A DNA stretch of 33,092 nucleotides from Prevotella sp. (GTDB taxonomy: Bacteria > Bacteroidota > Bacteroidia > Bacteroidales > Bacteroidaceae), in contig JAFUZD010000060.1 in assembly GCA_017476785.1 (NCBI GenBank), positions 1 through 33,092 on the forward strand. Reading direction: 5' to 3'. Numbering within the stretch: the stretch's first letter is position 1; each line of letters begins with the position of its first letter. Of this stretch, positions 1 through 8,394 are shown piece by piece. Under the pieces are notes generated by a model. That model saw only the letters and a program-made list of their open reading frames with translations, was not told the origin of the DNA and did no database searches. Position numbers and translations under genes: made by a program.

Positions 1-1
1 C

Positions 2-433
2 TTCACCGGCCGCACCAAGAGCTTAATCAATGCCTTTGGCGAGGAGCTCATCGTCGACAATGCGGAGCGCGGACTGGCCTATGCCTGCGCAGAGACTGGT
101 ACCGTGGTGCTGGAATATACCGCCGCGCCGGTATTTATGGATGCGCGTGCCAAGTGCCGCCACCAGTGGCTCATCGAGTTCTCGCGTCAGCCGCAGGACC
201 TGCAGCGCTTTGCCGAGCTGCTCGACCGCAAGCTGCAAGAGCTCAACAGCGACTACGAGGCTAAGCGCTATAAGGACATCACGCTGCAGCACCTCGAGAT
301 TATTCCTGCGCGGAGCGGTCTCTTCAACGACTGGCTCAAGCAGCGCGGCAAGTTGGGCGGGCAGCATAAGGTGCCGCGGCTGAGCAATTCGCGCGAGCAC
401 ATAGACCAGCTGCTGAAGATGCAGGAGAAATAA
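2..433 (+). CDS. GH3 auxin-responsive-promoter family protein, C-terminal part
   Basis: This is the 3' end of a gene that begins before the window; the open frame starts at base 2 and ends at TAA 431-433, giving 143 codons. It carries a run GRTKSLINAFGEELIVDNAE and then YTAAPVFM, which I recognise from the C-terminal domain of bacterial proteins related to plant GH3 acyl-acid-amido synthetases (ANL adenylating superfamily). Family members activate a carboxylate with ATP and join it to an amine; the substrate in Bacteroidota is not known to me. The adenylation core lies outside the window, so activity cannot be judged. The stop codon runs directly into the octamer repeat array that follows. 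Family assignment is fairly secure, function is not. Confidence 0.75.
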   Translation, partial: FTGRTKSLINAFGEELIVDNAERGLAYACAETGTVVLEYTAAPVFMDARAKCRHQWLIEFSRQPQDLQRFAELLDRKLQELNSDYEAKRYKDITLQHLEIIPARSGLFNDWLKQRGKLGGQHKVPRLSNSREHIDQLLKMQEK

Positions 434-550
434 AAGGTAAAAAGGTAAAAAGGTAAAAGGGTAAAACGGTGAAAAAGTAAAAAGGTAAAAAAGTAAAAAG
501 GTAAAAGGGTGAAAAGGTAAAAAAGTAAAACGGTAAAAAAGTAAGAAGGA
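431..550 (+). repeat. Octamer tandem array, AAAAGGTA-type
   Basis: About 14 imperfect units with an 8-base period (AAAAGGTA, with variants such as AAAACGGT and AAAAAAGT) fill the whole gap between the GH3-family stop codon and the next start codon. The first unit overlaps the TAA stop. The array is the reverse complement of the one at 605-752, so the two can form a long imperfect hairpin around the start of the following gene. I see no separate promoter here. Confidence 0.85.
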
Positions 551-2647
551 ATGAAGAAAAAGATACGTACATACATCAATGGCTTTTCGGTGAGAAGGAA
601 TCAACCTCTTCACCCTTTTACCCTTTTACCCTTTTCTCGTTTTACCCTTTTACCTTTTTCCCGTTTTACCCTTTTACCTTTTTCCCGTTTCACCTTTTCA
701 CCCTTTTCTCGTTTTACCCTTTTACCTGTTTACCTTTTTACCCTTTTACTTTTATTCCCCTCCTGCGCCCGTATGGGACAGCCCGATGGCGGATGGTACG
801 ACGACGAGCCGCCGCGCATCATCGGGGCATCGCCTGCTGAGCGGAGCGTCAACGTGACGCAGCAGAAGATAGTCATCAGCTTCAACGAGTTCATCAAGCT
901 CGAGGATGCCCAGAATAAGGTCATCGTGTCGCCTGCACAGCTGGAGATGCCCGAGATAAAGGGTGCCGGCAAGCGCATCATCGTAGAGCTGAAAGACTCG
1001 CTCAAGCCCGATATGACCTACACCGTAGACTTCAGCGACGCCATCTCCGACAATAACGAGGGCAATCCGCTGGGCAACTATACCTACACCTTCTCCACGG
1101 GCGAGCGCATCGACACCTTCGAGGTGGCGGGCAACGTCATCGATGCGTCCAACCTCGAACCCGTGAAAGGCATTCTGGTGGGACTCTACGACGACCTATC
1201 GGACAGTGCCTTCCAGACCCGTCCGTTGCTGCGCGTAGCCCGTACCGACGGCCGGGGCCACTTCGTGATCCGCGGTGTGGCCGAGGGGCAGTACCGAGTC
1301 TACGCCCTGCAGGATGCCGATGCCGACTACAAGTTCTCGCAGAAGAGCGAGATGATAGCCTTCAGTCATCAGATTGTAACGCCCTCGGCCGGCCCCGACG
1401 TGCGGCAAGACACCATCTGGCGCGACTCGCTGCGCATCGACGACATCCGTCGCGTGCCCTTCATCCACTATTATCCCGATGACATCGTGCTGCTCGCTTT
1501 CACCGAGACCCAGACCGACCGCTATCTGCTCAAGACCGACCGGCAAGATGCCGACCGACTGCGCTTCTACTTCAGCTATGGCAGCGACTCGCTGCCCGTC
1601 ATCCGTGGGCTCAACTTCGCAGCCGACTCGGCTTTCATCATTGAGCCCTCTGCTAAGCGCGACACGCTGACCTACTGGCTGCGCGACACCACGCTGGTCA
1701 ACCAAGACACGCTGCGCATCGAGATGAGCTACCTGATGACCGACACGCTGGGGCAGCTCGTCAGCCAGACCGACACGCTGGAGATGCTGGCCAAGACGCC
1801 TTACGCCCGCCGGATGAAAGACTGGCAGCGCGAGGTGGAGCAATGGGAGAAGGAGCAGAAGAAGCGTCGCCAGCGCGAACAGCCCTATGACTCCATTATG
1901 CCGCCCAAGCCGCTGGCCATCAAGTTCGGAGTGCCCTCGCAGATGGACCCCGACCGCGTGGTCACCATCGAGTCGCCCTCGCCGCTCGAACGCTTCGACA
2001 CCGCCGCCGTCCATCTCTACTCTAAGATAGACACGCTGTGGTACCGGGCACCTTTCGAGCTGTACCCCGTGGAGGGGCGGCTGCGGCAGTTTGAGCTCGT
2101 GGCCGAGTGGCATCCCGATACCGAATACAGTCTGGAAATCGATTCCGCCGCCTTTGTCGACATCTACGGGCTGGCCTCCAAGCCCTACAAGCAGGGACTG
2201 AAGGTGCGCTCGCTCGACGATTATGCCACGCTGGCCGTCCGTCTGAGTGGCATCACCGACACGGCCACTGTCGTCGTGGAGCTGCTGTCTAAGAGCGACG
2301 CTCCCGTGAAGCGGGTCAAGGTGGAGCAGGGCGTGGCCGAGTTTTTCTACGTCATTCCCGGCACCTACTACCTGCGTGCCTTCGTCGACAGCAATGACAA
2401 CGGCGAGTGGGACACGGGCGACTATGCGGCCGACCGCCAGCCCGAGGCCGTCTACTACTACCCCCGCGAGGTGGAGTGTAAGGCCAAGTGGGACGTCACC
2501 CAGCAGTGGAACGTCAACGAGCGGCCGCGCGACCACCAGAAGCCCGCCGCCATCACCAAGCAGAAGCCCGATAAGGAGAAGCAGCGGTTGCGCAACCGCA
2601 ATGCCGACCGTGCGCGCCAGTTGGGGATAGAATACGTGGTGAAGTAA
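551..2647 (+). CDS. Ig-like domain (SbsA-like) surface lipoprotein with repeat-derived signal peptide
   Basis: A 698-residue predicted lipoprotein. Cys72 in LLLLFPSC is a plausible lipobox. Residues 82 to about 180 form an SbsA-like Ig domain (PPRIIGASP start; NYTYTFSTG end), followed by a carboxypeptidase-regulatory-like beta domain (about 190-260) and a long beta-rich region with SDSN-DNGEWDTGDY-like turns near 610. Proteins of this kind in Bacteroidota are envelope-anchored with no assigned activity. The odd part is residues 20-66, which are four copies of an 8-residue unit (FTLLPFSR and close variants) plus decayed ones, encoded by the 24-base period of the repeat at 605-752. The ATG at 551 follows AAGAAGGA; the alternative GTG at 590 would still include the repeats, and I see no start after them. 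The DUF3108 gene follows closely. Confidence 0.8.
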   Translation: MKKKIRTYINGFSVRRNQPLHPFTLLPFSRFTLLPFSRFTLLPFSRFTFSPFSRFTLLPVYLFTLLLLFPSCARMGQPDGGWYDDEPPRIIGASPAERSVNVTQQKIVISFNEFIKLEDAQNKVIVSPAQLEMPEIKGAGKRIIVELKDSLKPDMTYTVDFSDAISDNNEGNPLGNYTYTFSTGERIDTFEVAGNVIDASNLEPVKGILVGLYDDLSDSAFQTRPLLRVARTDGRGHFVIRGVAEGQYRVYALQDADADYKFSQKSEMIAFSHQIVTPSAGPDVRQDTIWRDSLRIDDIRRVPFIHYYPDDIVLLAFTETQTDRYLLKTDRQDADRLRFYFSYGSDSLPVIRGLNFAADSAFIIEPSAKRDTLTYWLRDTTLVNQDTLRIEMSYLMTDTLGQLVSQTDTLEMLAKTPYARRMKDWQREVEQWEKEQKKRRQREQPYDSIMPPKPLAIKFGVPSQMDPDRVVTIESPSPLERFDTAAVHLYSKIDTLWYRAPFELYPVEGRLRQFELVAEWHPDTEYSLEIDSAAFVDIYGLASKPYKQGLKVRSLDDYATLAVRLSGITDTATVVVELLSKSDAPVKRVKVEQGVAEFFYVIPGTYYLRAFVDSNDNGEWDTGDYAADRQPEAVYYYPREVECKAKWDVTQQWNVNERPRDHQKPAAITKQKPDKEKQRLRNRNADRARQLGIEYVVK
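605..752 (+). repeat. Octamer array inside a signal-peptide coding region
   Basis: About 18 units of CCTTTTAC type with interspersed CTTTTCTCG variants, in inverted orientation to 431-550. Because 8 and 3 share no factor, three units make a 24-base in-frame period that encodes FTLLPFSR-type octapeptides. The array lies wholly within the first quarter-kilobase of the Ig-like lipoprotein gene and supplies its hydrophobic export segment. Confidence 0.85.
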
Positions 2648-2665
2648 CGAAAGTGAAGATTGAAA

Positions 2666-3523
2666 ATGAAAACTGACGATATGGAAAGAAGCGAACAAAG
2701 AAAGGCCGGCCGTGCAGCAAGCATACTGCTGCTGGGCTGTCTACTCGCCCTCTTGCCACTCGGTGCCGCGGCGCAGTGTGGCATTGAGAACACGGCTTTC
2801 AAGTCGGGTGAGTTTATATCCTACGACCTCTACTTCAACTGGAAGTTCGTGTGGGTGAAGGTAGGCACCGCCTCAATGTCTACCGTCCAGAGCAACTATA
2901 AAGGCAAGCAAGCCTTCCGCACCAGCCTCATCACGCGTGGTAACAACAAACTGGACAATATGTTCATAATGCGCGACACGCTGCTCTGCTATAACGACCT
3001 GAGCATCTCGCCCCTCTACTTCCGCAAAGGTGCCCGCGAGGGCAGCCGCTACTACGTGGACGAGATATGGTACACCTATCCCTCGGGGCGCTGCCACCTG
3101 AAGCAGCACCAGATAACCAGCAGCGGCGAGCATCTGTGGAAAGAGACCACGCCGCCGGGCTGCACCTACGATATGATGAGCATCTATCTGCGCGCCCGCA
3201 ACTTCGACGCCTCGAAGCTGAAGAAGGGCGAGAAGATAGCGATGCCCATTGCCGACGGGCGCCATCTTACCAACTCGTGGCTCACCTATCGCGGTAAGGA
3301 GAATGTTGCGATGAAGAACGGTAAGGACAAGTTCCGCTGCCTCGTCTTCTCGTTCATCGAGCGCGAGGACGGTAAGGACCACGAGCTCATCCGCTTCTTC
3401 ATCACCGACGACAAGAACCATCTGCCCGTGCGACTCGATATGTTCCTCTCCTTCGGCTCGGCCAAAGCCTATCTCACTGGCTATCGCGGCCTGCGCAACG
3501 AGATGGAGTCGCGCGTGAAATGA
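2666..3523 (+). CDS. DUF3108 domain envelope protein
   Basis: A 285-residue secreted protein. An N-terminal hydrophobic stretch (ASILLLGCLLALLPLGAAAQ) gives a type I signal peptide ending near AAA-Q. The mature part fits the DUF3108 fold: GEFISYDLYFNWKFVWVKVG near the N-terminus, and DDKNHLPVRLDMFLSFGSAK near the C-terminus. DUF3108 proteins are beta-rich envelope proteins of unknown role. I chose ATG 2666; a TTG at 2660 extends the frame by two codons, and ATG 2681 would give a shorter, equally good signal peptide. The gene begins 18 bases after the Ig-like lipoprotein gene and stops 24 bases before the regulator gene, so it could be cotranscribed with either. Confidence 0.75.
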   Translation: MKTDDMERSEQRKAGRAASILLLGCLLALLPLGAAAQCGIENTAFKSGEFISYDLYFNWKFVWVKVGTASMSTVQSNYKGKQAFRTSLITRGNNKLDNMFIMRDTLLCYNDLSISPLYFRKGAREGSRYYVDEIWYTYPSGRCHLKQHQITSSGEHLWKETTPPGCTYDMMSIYLRARNFDASKLKKGEKIAMPIADGRHLTNSWLTYRGKENVAMKNGKDKFRCLVFSFIEREDGKDHELIRFFITDDKNHLPVRLDMFLSFGSAKAYLTGYRGLRNEMESRVK

Positions 3524-3547
3524 TAAAGAAGAAAGGATTAATAGGAA

Positions 3548-5071
3548 ATGAAGAAGCTGCTTTATATCCTCATCCTGCTCTCCGCTCTCACAGCTTGTGC
3601 CGACGGGAGGCGGAAGTATCGCATCGGCATCTCGCAGTGCTCGGACGACATCTGGCGAGAGAAGCAGAACTCAGAGTTGCTCGTGGGAGCCTACTGCCAT
3701 CCCGACGACGTGGAGCTGTGCTTCGCTGCTGCCTACGACAGCGACGAGCGGCAGGTGCAGCAGATCGACAGTCTGCTGGCCATCGGTATCGACCTGCTCA
3801 TCGTGGCTCCTAATCAGGTGGCCACCATCACGCCCGCCATCGACCGAGCCTACGACGGCGGCATCCCCGTCATCGTGTTTGAACGCAAGACCAACTCGCA
3901 GAAGTATACTGCCTATATCGGAGCCGACAACTACGAGATGGGGCGCGTGATGGGCGAGTATGTGGCCTCGCGGCTGGACGGGAAAGGGCGCGTCGTGGAG
4001 GTGATGGGACTGAAAGGCTCGTCGCCCGCCATTGAGCGTCACAAGGGTTTTGCCGAGGCCCTGAGCCGTCACCCCGGCATCCAGCTGGTGGCTACGCTGC
4101 AAGGCGACTGGACCGAAGAGAGTGCCTATCAGGCTGTCAGTACCTACGGCGGCGACTTGCAGGACGTTGACTATGTCTTTGGCCAGAATGACCGAATGGC
4201 AATAGGTGCCCGGCGGGCAATGGCCGACCGCCATCAGCTGGCGGCACGCACCCTTTTCTGCGGCATCGACGGTCTGCCCGGTCCTGACGGCGGCATCCAG
4301 TTGGTGCGCGACTCTATCCTCGACGCCACCTATATCTATCCCACCCACGGCGACCAGCTCATCCAGCTGGCTACCGACATCCTCAACGGCCGTCCTTACA
4401 ATAAGGAGACGGCATTGATGTCGGCACTCGTCACCCGCGACAATGCCTCGGTACTGATGATGCAGGCCGACGAGATGATACGCCAGTCGGCCTATCTTGA
4501 CCGTTTGCACCAGACGGCCAGCCAATATCTGCAGAAGCTCGACACACAGCGTGTGATTACTTGGATGGCCTTTGGCGTCATCGTGCTGCTGATTCTGACC
4601 ATTGTCCTGTTCTATCTCTACCACATCGGAAAGGTCACGCTGCACCGGGCGCGCGTGGTGAACAGTCTGTGGAATCTGAAGACGGAGGACGTTCCCGTCG
4701 CTGAGCCCGAGGCTGCGGAGAGTGACGAAGAGGAAGAAAGAAAGAAGCCGTCGACCGTTCCGTCGGTCTTCATTACCCGCTTTAGGGAGGTCGTCGAGGC
4801 ACGCCTGTCAGAGAGCGAGCTCGGCGTTGAAGACTTGGCCAACGATATGCACCTCAGCCGTGTCCAGCTATACCGAAAGGTAAAGGCCGTGACCGACTCC
4901 ACTCCCATAGAGCTGCTGCGGGCAGCCCGTCTGAACCGGGCCTATCAGCTGCTGCTCACCACTGACCTCAGCGTCAGCGAAATTGCCTATAAGGTAGGTT
5001 TCACTTCGCCCAGCTACTTCACCAAGTGCTTCAAGGACGAATACGGAAAAGTGCCGGGCGACTGCCGTTAG
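3548..5071 (+). CDS. Transmembrane periplasmic sugar-sensor / AraC-type regulator without kinase
   Basis: A 507-residue regulator placed upstream of the fructan genes. Order: signal peptide with a lipobox-like ALTAC (Cys17); a type I periplasmic-binding-protein domain (about 24-320, with IGISQCSDDIW and IGADNYEMG motifs); one transmembrane helix (about 338-362); a charged linker (EEEERKK); and an AraC-type helix-turn-helix domain (about 405-507, with LSVSEIAYKVGFTSPSYFTK). The fructan sensor of Bacteroides thetaiotaomicron (BT1754) has the same kind of sensor and output, but with histidine kinase and receiver domains between them. Here both are absent and the frame is continuous, so this looks like a one-step membrane-bound transcription factor. 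The expected ligand is fructose or a fructo-oligosaccharide, inferred from neighbours. The probable target is the susC promoter. Confidence 0.85.
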   Translation: MKKLLYILILLSALTACADGRRKYRIGISQCSDDIWREKQNSELLVGAYCHPDDVELCFAAAYDSDERQVQQIDSLLAIGIDLLIVAPNQVATITPAIDRAYDGGIPVIVFERKTNSQKYTAYIGADNYEMGRVMGEYVASRLDGKGRVVEVMGLKGSSPAIERHKGFAEALSRHPGIQLVATLQGDWTEESAYQAVSTYGGDLQDVDYVFGQNDRMAIGARRAMADRHQLAARTLFCGIDGLPGPDGGIQLVRDSILDATYIYPTHGDQLIQLATDILNGRPYNKETALMSALVTRDNASVLMMQADEMIRQSAYLDRLHQTASQYLQKLDTQRVITWMAFGVIVLLILTIVLFYLYHIGKVTLHRARVVNSLWNLKTEDVPVAEPEAAESDEEEERKKPSTVPSVFITRFREVVEARLSESELGVEDLANDMHLSRVQLYRKVKAVTDSTPIELLRAARLNRAYQLLLTTDLSVSEIAYKVGFTSPSYFTKCFKDEYGKVPGDCR

Positions 5072-5095
5072 TGCGCCATAGCCTCTTTTAATAAG

Positions 5096-5162
5096 AAATA
5101 TCGTTCATTATCTGTCAAAAATGTTTCATTGCAACAATTTTGCAGGGTAATGAACGATATTT
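5096..5162 (+). promoter_or_regulatory. 15-bp perfect inverted repeat, candidate operator for susC
   Basis: The left arm 5096-5110 (AAATATCGTTCATTA) and right arm 5148-5162 (TAATGAACGATATTT) are exact reverse complements separated by 37 bases; starts are 52 bp apart, close to five helical turns. The right arm ends just upstream of the region expected to hold the -33 box, where an activator could contact polymerase. The natural candidate to bind is the AraC-type regulator encoded immediately upstream. A role as terminator of that gene is possible, but there is no GC-rich stem or T-run. Confidence 0.6.
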
Positions 5163-5187
5163 TTCATATTTGTCGAATAATAGTGGA

Positions 5188-5195
5188 TACTTTTG
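5188..5195 (+). promoter_or_regulatory. -7 box of the susC promoter
   Basis: TACTTTTG matches the Bacteroidota -7 consensus TAnnTTTG and lies 40 bases before the susC start. No TTTG lies at the usual -33 distance (the nearest, at 5169-5172, is only 15 bases away), which suits a promoter that needs an activator. Confidence 0.55.
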
Positions 5196-5235
5196 CACCA
5201 ATTCTAAGCAAAAGAACTATTAACCAAAAAACAAA

Positions 5236-8200
5236 ATGCAAATGAAAGAACTGAAGAGATTTCTAATGAGCACCTTGCTCATTCTTGCCAGTACGATGAT
5301 GTACGCGCAAGCAGAGATCAGTGGTACTGTGGTCGACCCGACAGGCGAGACTGTTATCGGTGCCACCGTGATGGAGAAAGGTACCAGCAATGCCACGGTG
5401 ACCGACTTTGACGGTAACTTCAAGCTGAAGGTGGCTGCCGGCAAGACGCTCGTCGTCAGCTACATTGGATTCCAAACGGCAGAGGTGCCTGCGCAGGACG
5501 GTATGCGCGTCGTGATGAAGGAGGAGGACAACCAACTGAACGAGATTGTGGTGACGGGCTATCAGGTGCAGCGCAAGGCCGACCTGACGGGTTCGGTAGG
5601 TGTCGTGGAGACCAAGGACTTCAAAGCCAGCAACACCGACCCGATGGCATCACTGCAGGGAAAGGTTCCCGGTATGACCATCACCTCTAATGGCTCTCCT
5701 TCGGGCGAGGCCGATGTTCATATCCGCGGTATCGGCTCAATGGGCGGTTCGAGCACCACACCTCTTTATATTGTGGACGGTATGCCTTACAGCGGTTCGC
5801 TCAACAGCCTGAACGCTTCGGACATCGAGTCGATGCAGGTGCTGAAGGATGCCGCTTCGGCCTCTATCTACGGTAGCCGTGCTGCCAATGGTGTGGTGGT
5901 CATCACCACCAAGAAAGGTAAGAAGGGCGACAGGGTCAATATCGACTTCAATGCATCGGTTTCTGTGGCGTGGATGACCCAGAAGATGCGCCTGCTCAAT
6001 AGCCAGCAGTATGCTACGGCGCTGGTTCAGGCAGCCCTCAATGACGGCAAGAACCCCACAGACTATGCTCAGAACTATGGTTTATCACTGAGTGTTGCGG
6101 GTGGCACGCCCATCACGGTCTACAATCCTGCCACGGGTGCTATGGAGTCATATACCGTAGGAGGTTACTACAATGGCTTTATGAATGCCAAGCAGACGAT
6201 GCCTTACAGCGATACTGACTGGGTGGATGAAATCGGACGTACCGGCGTTACCCAGAACTACGACCTCTCTCTTTCCAAAGCTACCGACAAGGGTTCGTCG
6301 CTCTTCTCTTTCAGCTACAAGAAGGCAACTGGTGTACTGAAATATACCGATTTCGAGAACTTTGCCGCTCGCTTCAACAGCACTTACAAGATTAACAGTA
6401 TTGTCAGTGTAGGCGAGAATGCCACCTTCTCATATTCTAATAATGTGGACTGTGCCCCATTGGAGAACGCCTTGAAGATTGCCCCGACGCTGCCGGTCTA
6501 TGAAATCGACGGTGAAACCTTCTCGGGTCCGGTAGGAGGTATGAGCGACCGTCAGAATCCGCTCCGTGAGCTTTATCACAATAAGGATAACCGCTTGAAG
6601 AAGTGGCGTATCTTTGCCAACGCCTACGTTGACATTACGCCCATTAAGGGAATGCTCTTCCGCTCTAACTTCGGTATCGACTATACCAACAGCTACATCC
6701 GCAGCTTGCAGCACACTTGGGAGTCTGACGTAGTACGAAACAATACCAACGCCAGCACGATGTCGCAGACTCATAGCACCCGATGGACGTGGTCGAATAC
6801 CTTACAATACAACTTCGATATCGTAGAGAACCACAACCTGAACGTTCTGCTTGGTGTAGAGGCTCATCAGGACAACGGCATCGACTTCTCCGCACGTCGT
6901 ACCGACTATCCCCTCGAGACCTATGACTATATGTGGCCCAATGCCGGTACTGGTATCCAGACCGTGACGGGTGCCGGCGATGCCTATAAGCTGATGTCTT
7001 ACTTCGGTAAGCTGGACTACAACTGGAACGACCAGCTGCTGGCTTCGTTCACCCTGCGCTACGACGGTTCGAGCCGCTTCGGTAAGAACAATCAGTACGG
7101 TACGTTCCCCTCTGTTTCACTCGCCTATCGCCTCTCAAAGCACATCAATGCCCAGTGGCTCCGCGACTGGAAGATTCGTGCCAGCTATGGTATCACGGGT
7201 AATCAGGGAATGAACTCAAACACAGCCCACTATGGACTTTATGCTGCCGACTATGGCTCTGGCCGCGACACTTCGACAGCCTACGACCTCAACCTGCAGG
7301 GTTCGGGCACGCTGCCTTCCGGTTACCGTAAGGTGCAGTCGGCCAACGAAAACTTGAAGTGGGAGTCGTCGTCGCAGTGGAACTTCGGTACCGACTTCTC
7401 GCTCTTCGGCGGTGAGCTCTATGGAAGCTACGACCTGTTCTTTAAGGAGACTAAGGATATGCTCGTTCAGCCTGCTTTCCTCGGTGCCATCGGTGAGGGC
7501 GGACAGACTTGGATTAACGGTCCTACGCTGAAGAACTGGGGTATGGAGCTCAATCTGGGTTATCGCCACAAGACGACCTACGGACTGGCTTACGACATCA
7601 CGGGCAACGTGGACTTCTATCGCTCGAAGGTGACCTATCTGCCTGAGAACTCGAAGAACTCCTACGAGCACAACGACTACCACAATCTGGCTCAGGACGA
7701 GAAAGCCTACGGCTCGCTCATCGGCTATGTTGCCGAGGGACTGTATCAGAGTCGCGAGGAAGTGCTGGCCGGCGGACAGGCCGGTGCTCGTGTGGGTGGT
7801 CTGAAGTATGCCGACCTGAACGGCGACGGCCGCATCAATGAGGCTGACCGCACGTGGGTCTACAACCCTGTTCCCGATTTCTCATACGGTATCAATGTCA
7901 ACCTCGCCTATAAGGACTTTGACTTCACAATGTTCTGGCAGGGTGTGGCTGGTGTCGATGTCATCAACAACCAGAAATACCAGACCGACTTCTGGAGCAT
8001 CACCGATGCCGGTTCCAATAAGGGCGAGCGCCTGATAGATGCGTGGACGCCTGCCAACAGCGGTTCGAGCATTCCTGCACTGACCACCTCGAATGGTGCC
8101 GACGAGGGACGTATGTCCAGCTATTTCGTCGAGAACGGTTCGTATATCAAGCTGCGCACCCTGCAGCTGGGCTATACCTTCCCTGCATCGCTCGCCAAGA

Positions 8201-8352
8201 AGCTGTTGCTGTCGAAGGCGCGCGTCTACTGCTCGGCCGACAATCTTTGGACCATCAAGTCGGGTTCTCTGACCTGCTCTGACCCTGAGAATACAGCTTG
8301 GAACTATCCGCATACTGCTTCCTTCACCTTTGGTATACAGGTGGGATTCTAA
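5236..8352 (+). CDS. SusC/RagA-type TonB-linked outer membrane transporter
   Basis: A 1038-residue outer membrane importer, normal length for SusC. A signal peptide (STLLILASTMMYAQA) is followed by a carboxypeptidase-regulatory-like domain (about 28-105, ISGTVVDPTGETVIGATV), the TonB box/plug (LNEIVVTGY near 100; VPGMTITSNG; RGIGSMGG; VLKDAASASIYGSRAANGVV, a SusC hallmark) and a long beta-barrel ending in an aromatic residue (QVGF). It imports oligosaccharides handed over by the SusD lid; in this locus the likely substrate is fructan oligosaccharide. ATG 5236 is used; ATG 5242 (MKELKRF) is as likely. susD follows after 42 bases. Transcription probably starts from the box at 5188. Confidence 0.93.
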   Translation: MQMKELKRFLMSTLLILASTMMYAQAEISGTVVDPTGETVIGATVMEKGTSNATVTDFDGNFKLKVAAGKTLVVSYIGFQTAEVPAQDGMRVVMKEEDNQLNEIVVTGYQVQRKADLTGSVGVVETKDFKASNTDPMASLQGKVPGMTITSNGSPSGEADVHIRGIGSMGGSSTTPLYIVDGMPYSGSLNSLNASDIESMQVLKDAASASIYGSRAANGVVVITTKKGKKGDRVNIDFNASVSVAWMTQKMRLLNSQQYATALVQAALNDGKNPTDYAQNYGLSLSVAGGTPITVYNPATGAMESYTVGGYYNGFMNAKQTMPYSDTDWVDEIGRTGVTQNYDLSLSKATDKGSSLFSFSYKKATGVLKYTDFENFAARFNSTYKINSIVSVGENATFSYSNNVDCAPLENALKIAPTLPVYEIDGETFSGPVGGMSDRQNPLRELYHNKDNRLKKWRIFANAYVDITPIKGMLFRSNFGIDYTNSYIRSLQHTWESDVVRNNTNASTMSQTHSTRWTWSNTLQYNFDIVENHNLNVLLGVEAHQDNGIDFSARRTDYPLETYDYMWPNAGTGIQTVTGAGDAYKLMSYFGKLDYNWNDQLLASFTLRYDGSSRFGKNNQYGTFPSVSLAYRLSKHINAQWLRDWKIRASYGITGNQGMNSNTAHYGLYAADYGSGRDTSTAYDLNLQGSGTLPSGYRKVQSANENLKWESSSQWNFGTDFSLFGGELYGSYDLFFKETKDMLVQPAFLGAIGEGGQTWINGPTLKNWGMELNLGYRHKTTYGLAYDITGNVDFYRSKVTYLPENSKNSYEHNDYHNLAQDEKAYGSLIGYVAEGLYQSREEVLAGGQAGARVGGLKYADLNGDGRINEADRTWVYNPVPDFSYGINVNLAYKDFDFTMFWQGVAGVDVINNQKYQTDFWSITDAGSNKGERLIDAWTPANSGSSIPALTTSNGADEGRMSSYFVENGSYIKLRTLQLGYTFPASLAKKLLLSKARVYCSADNLWTIKSGSLTCSDPENTAWNYPHTASFTFGIQVGF

Positions 8353-8394
8353 CTTAAGTTAATGGTTAAGAATTAATAGTTAAAATTAAGAGTT

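Noticed and set aside
23-613. Minus-strand frame rich in FYLFTF-type units
   Set aside because: Translation of the octamer array in reverse; no start signal and no domain.
1196-2698. 500-codon open frame on the minus strand
   Set aside because: It is a shadow of the Ig-like lipoprotein gene, with no recognisable domain and biased composition; GC-rich codon use keeps the opposite frame open.
3548-5071. Frameshifted or truncated hybrid two-component regulator
   Set aside because: The frame runs cleanly from membrane helix through an acidic linker into a complete AraC domain, without leftover kinase or receiver motifs.
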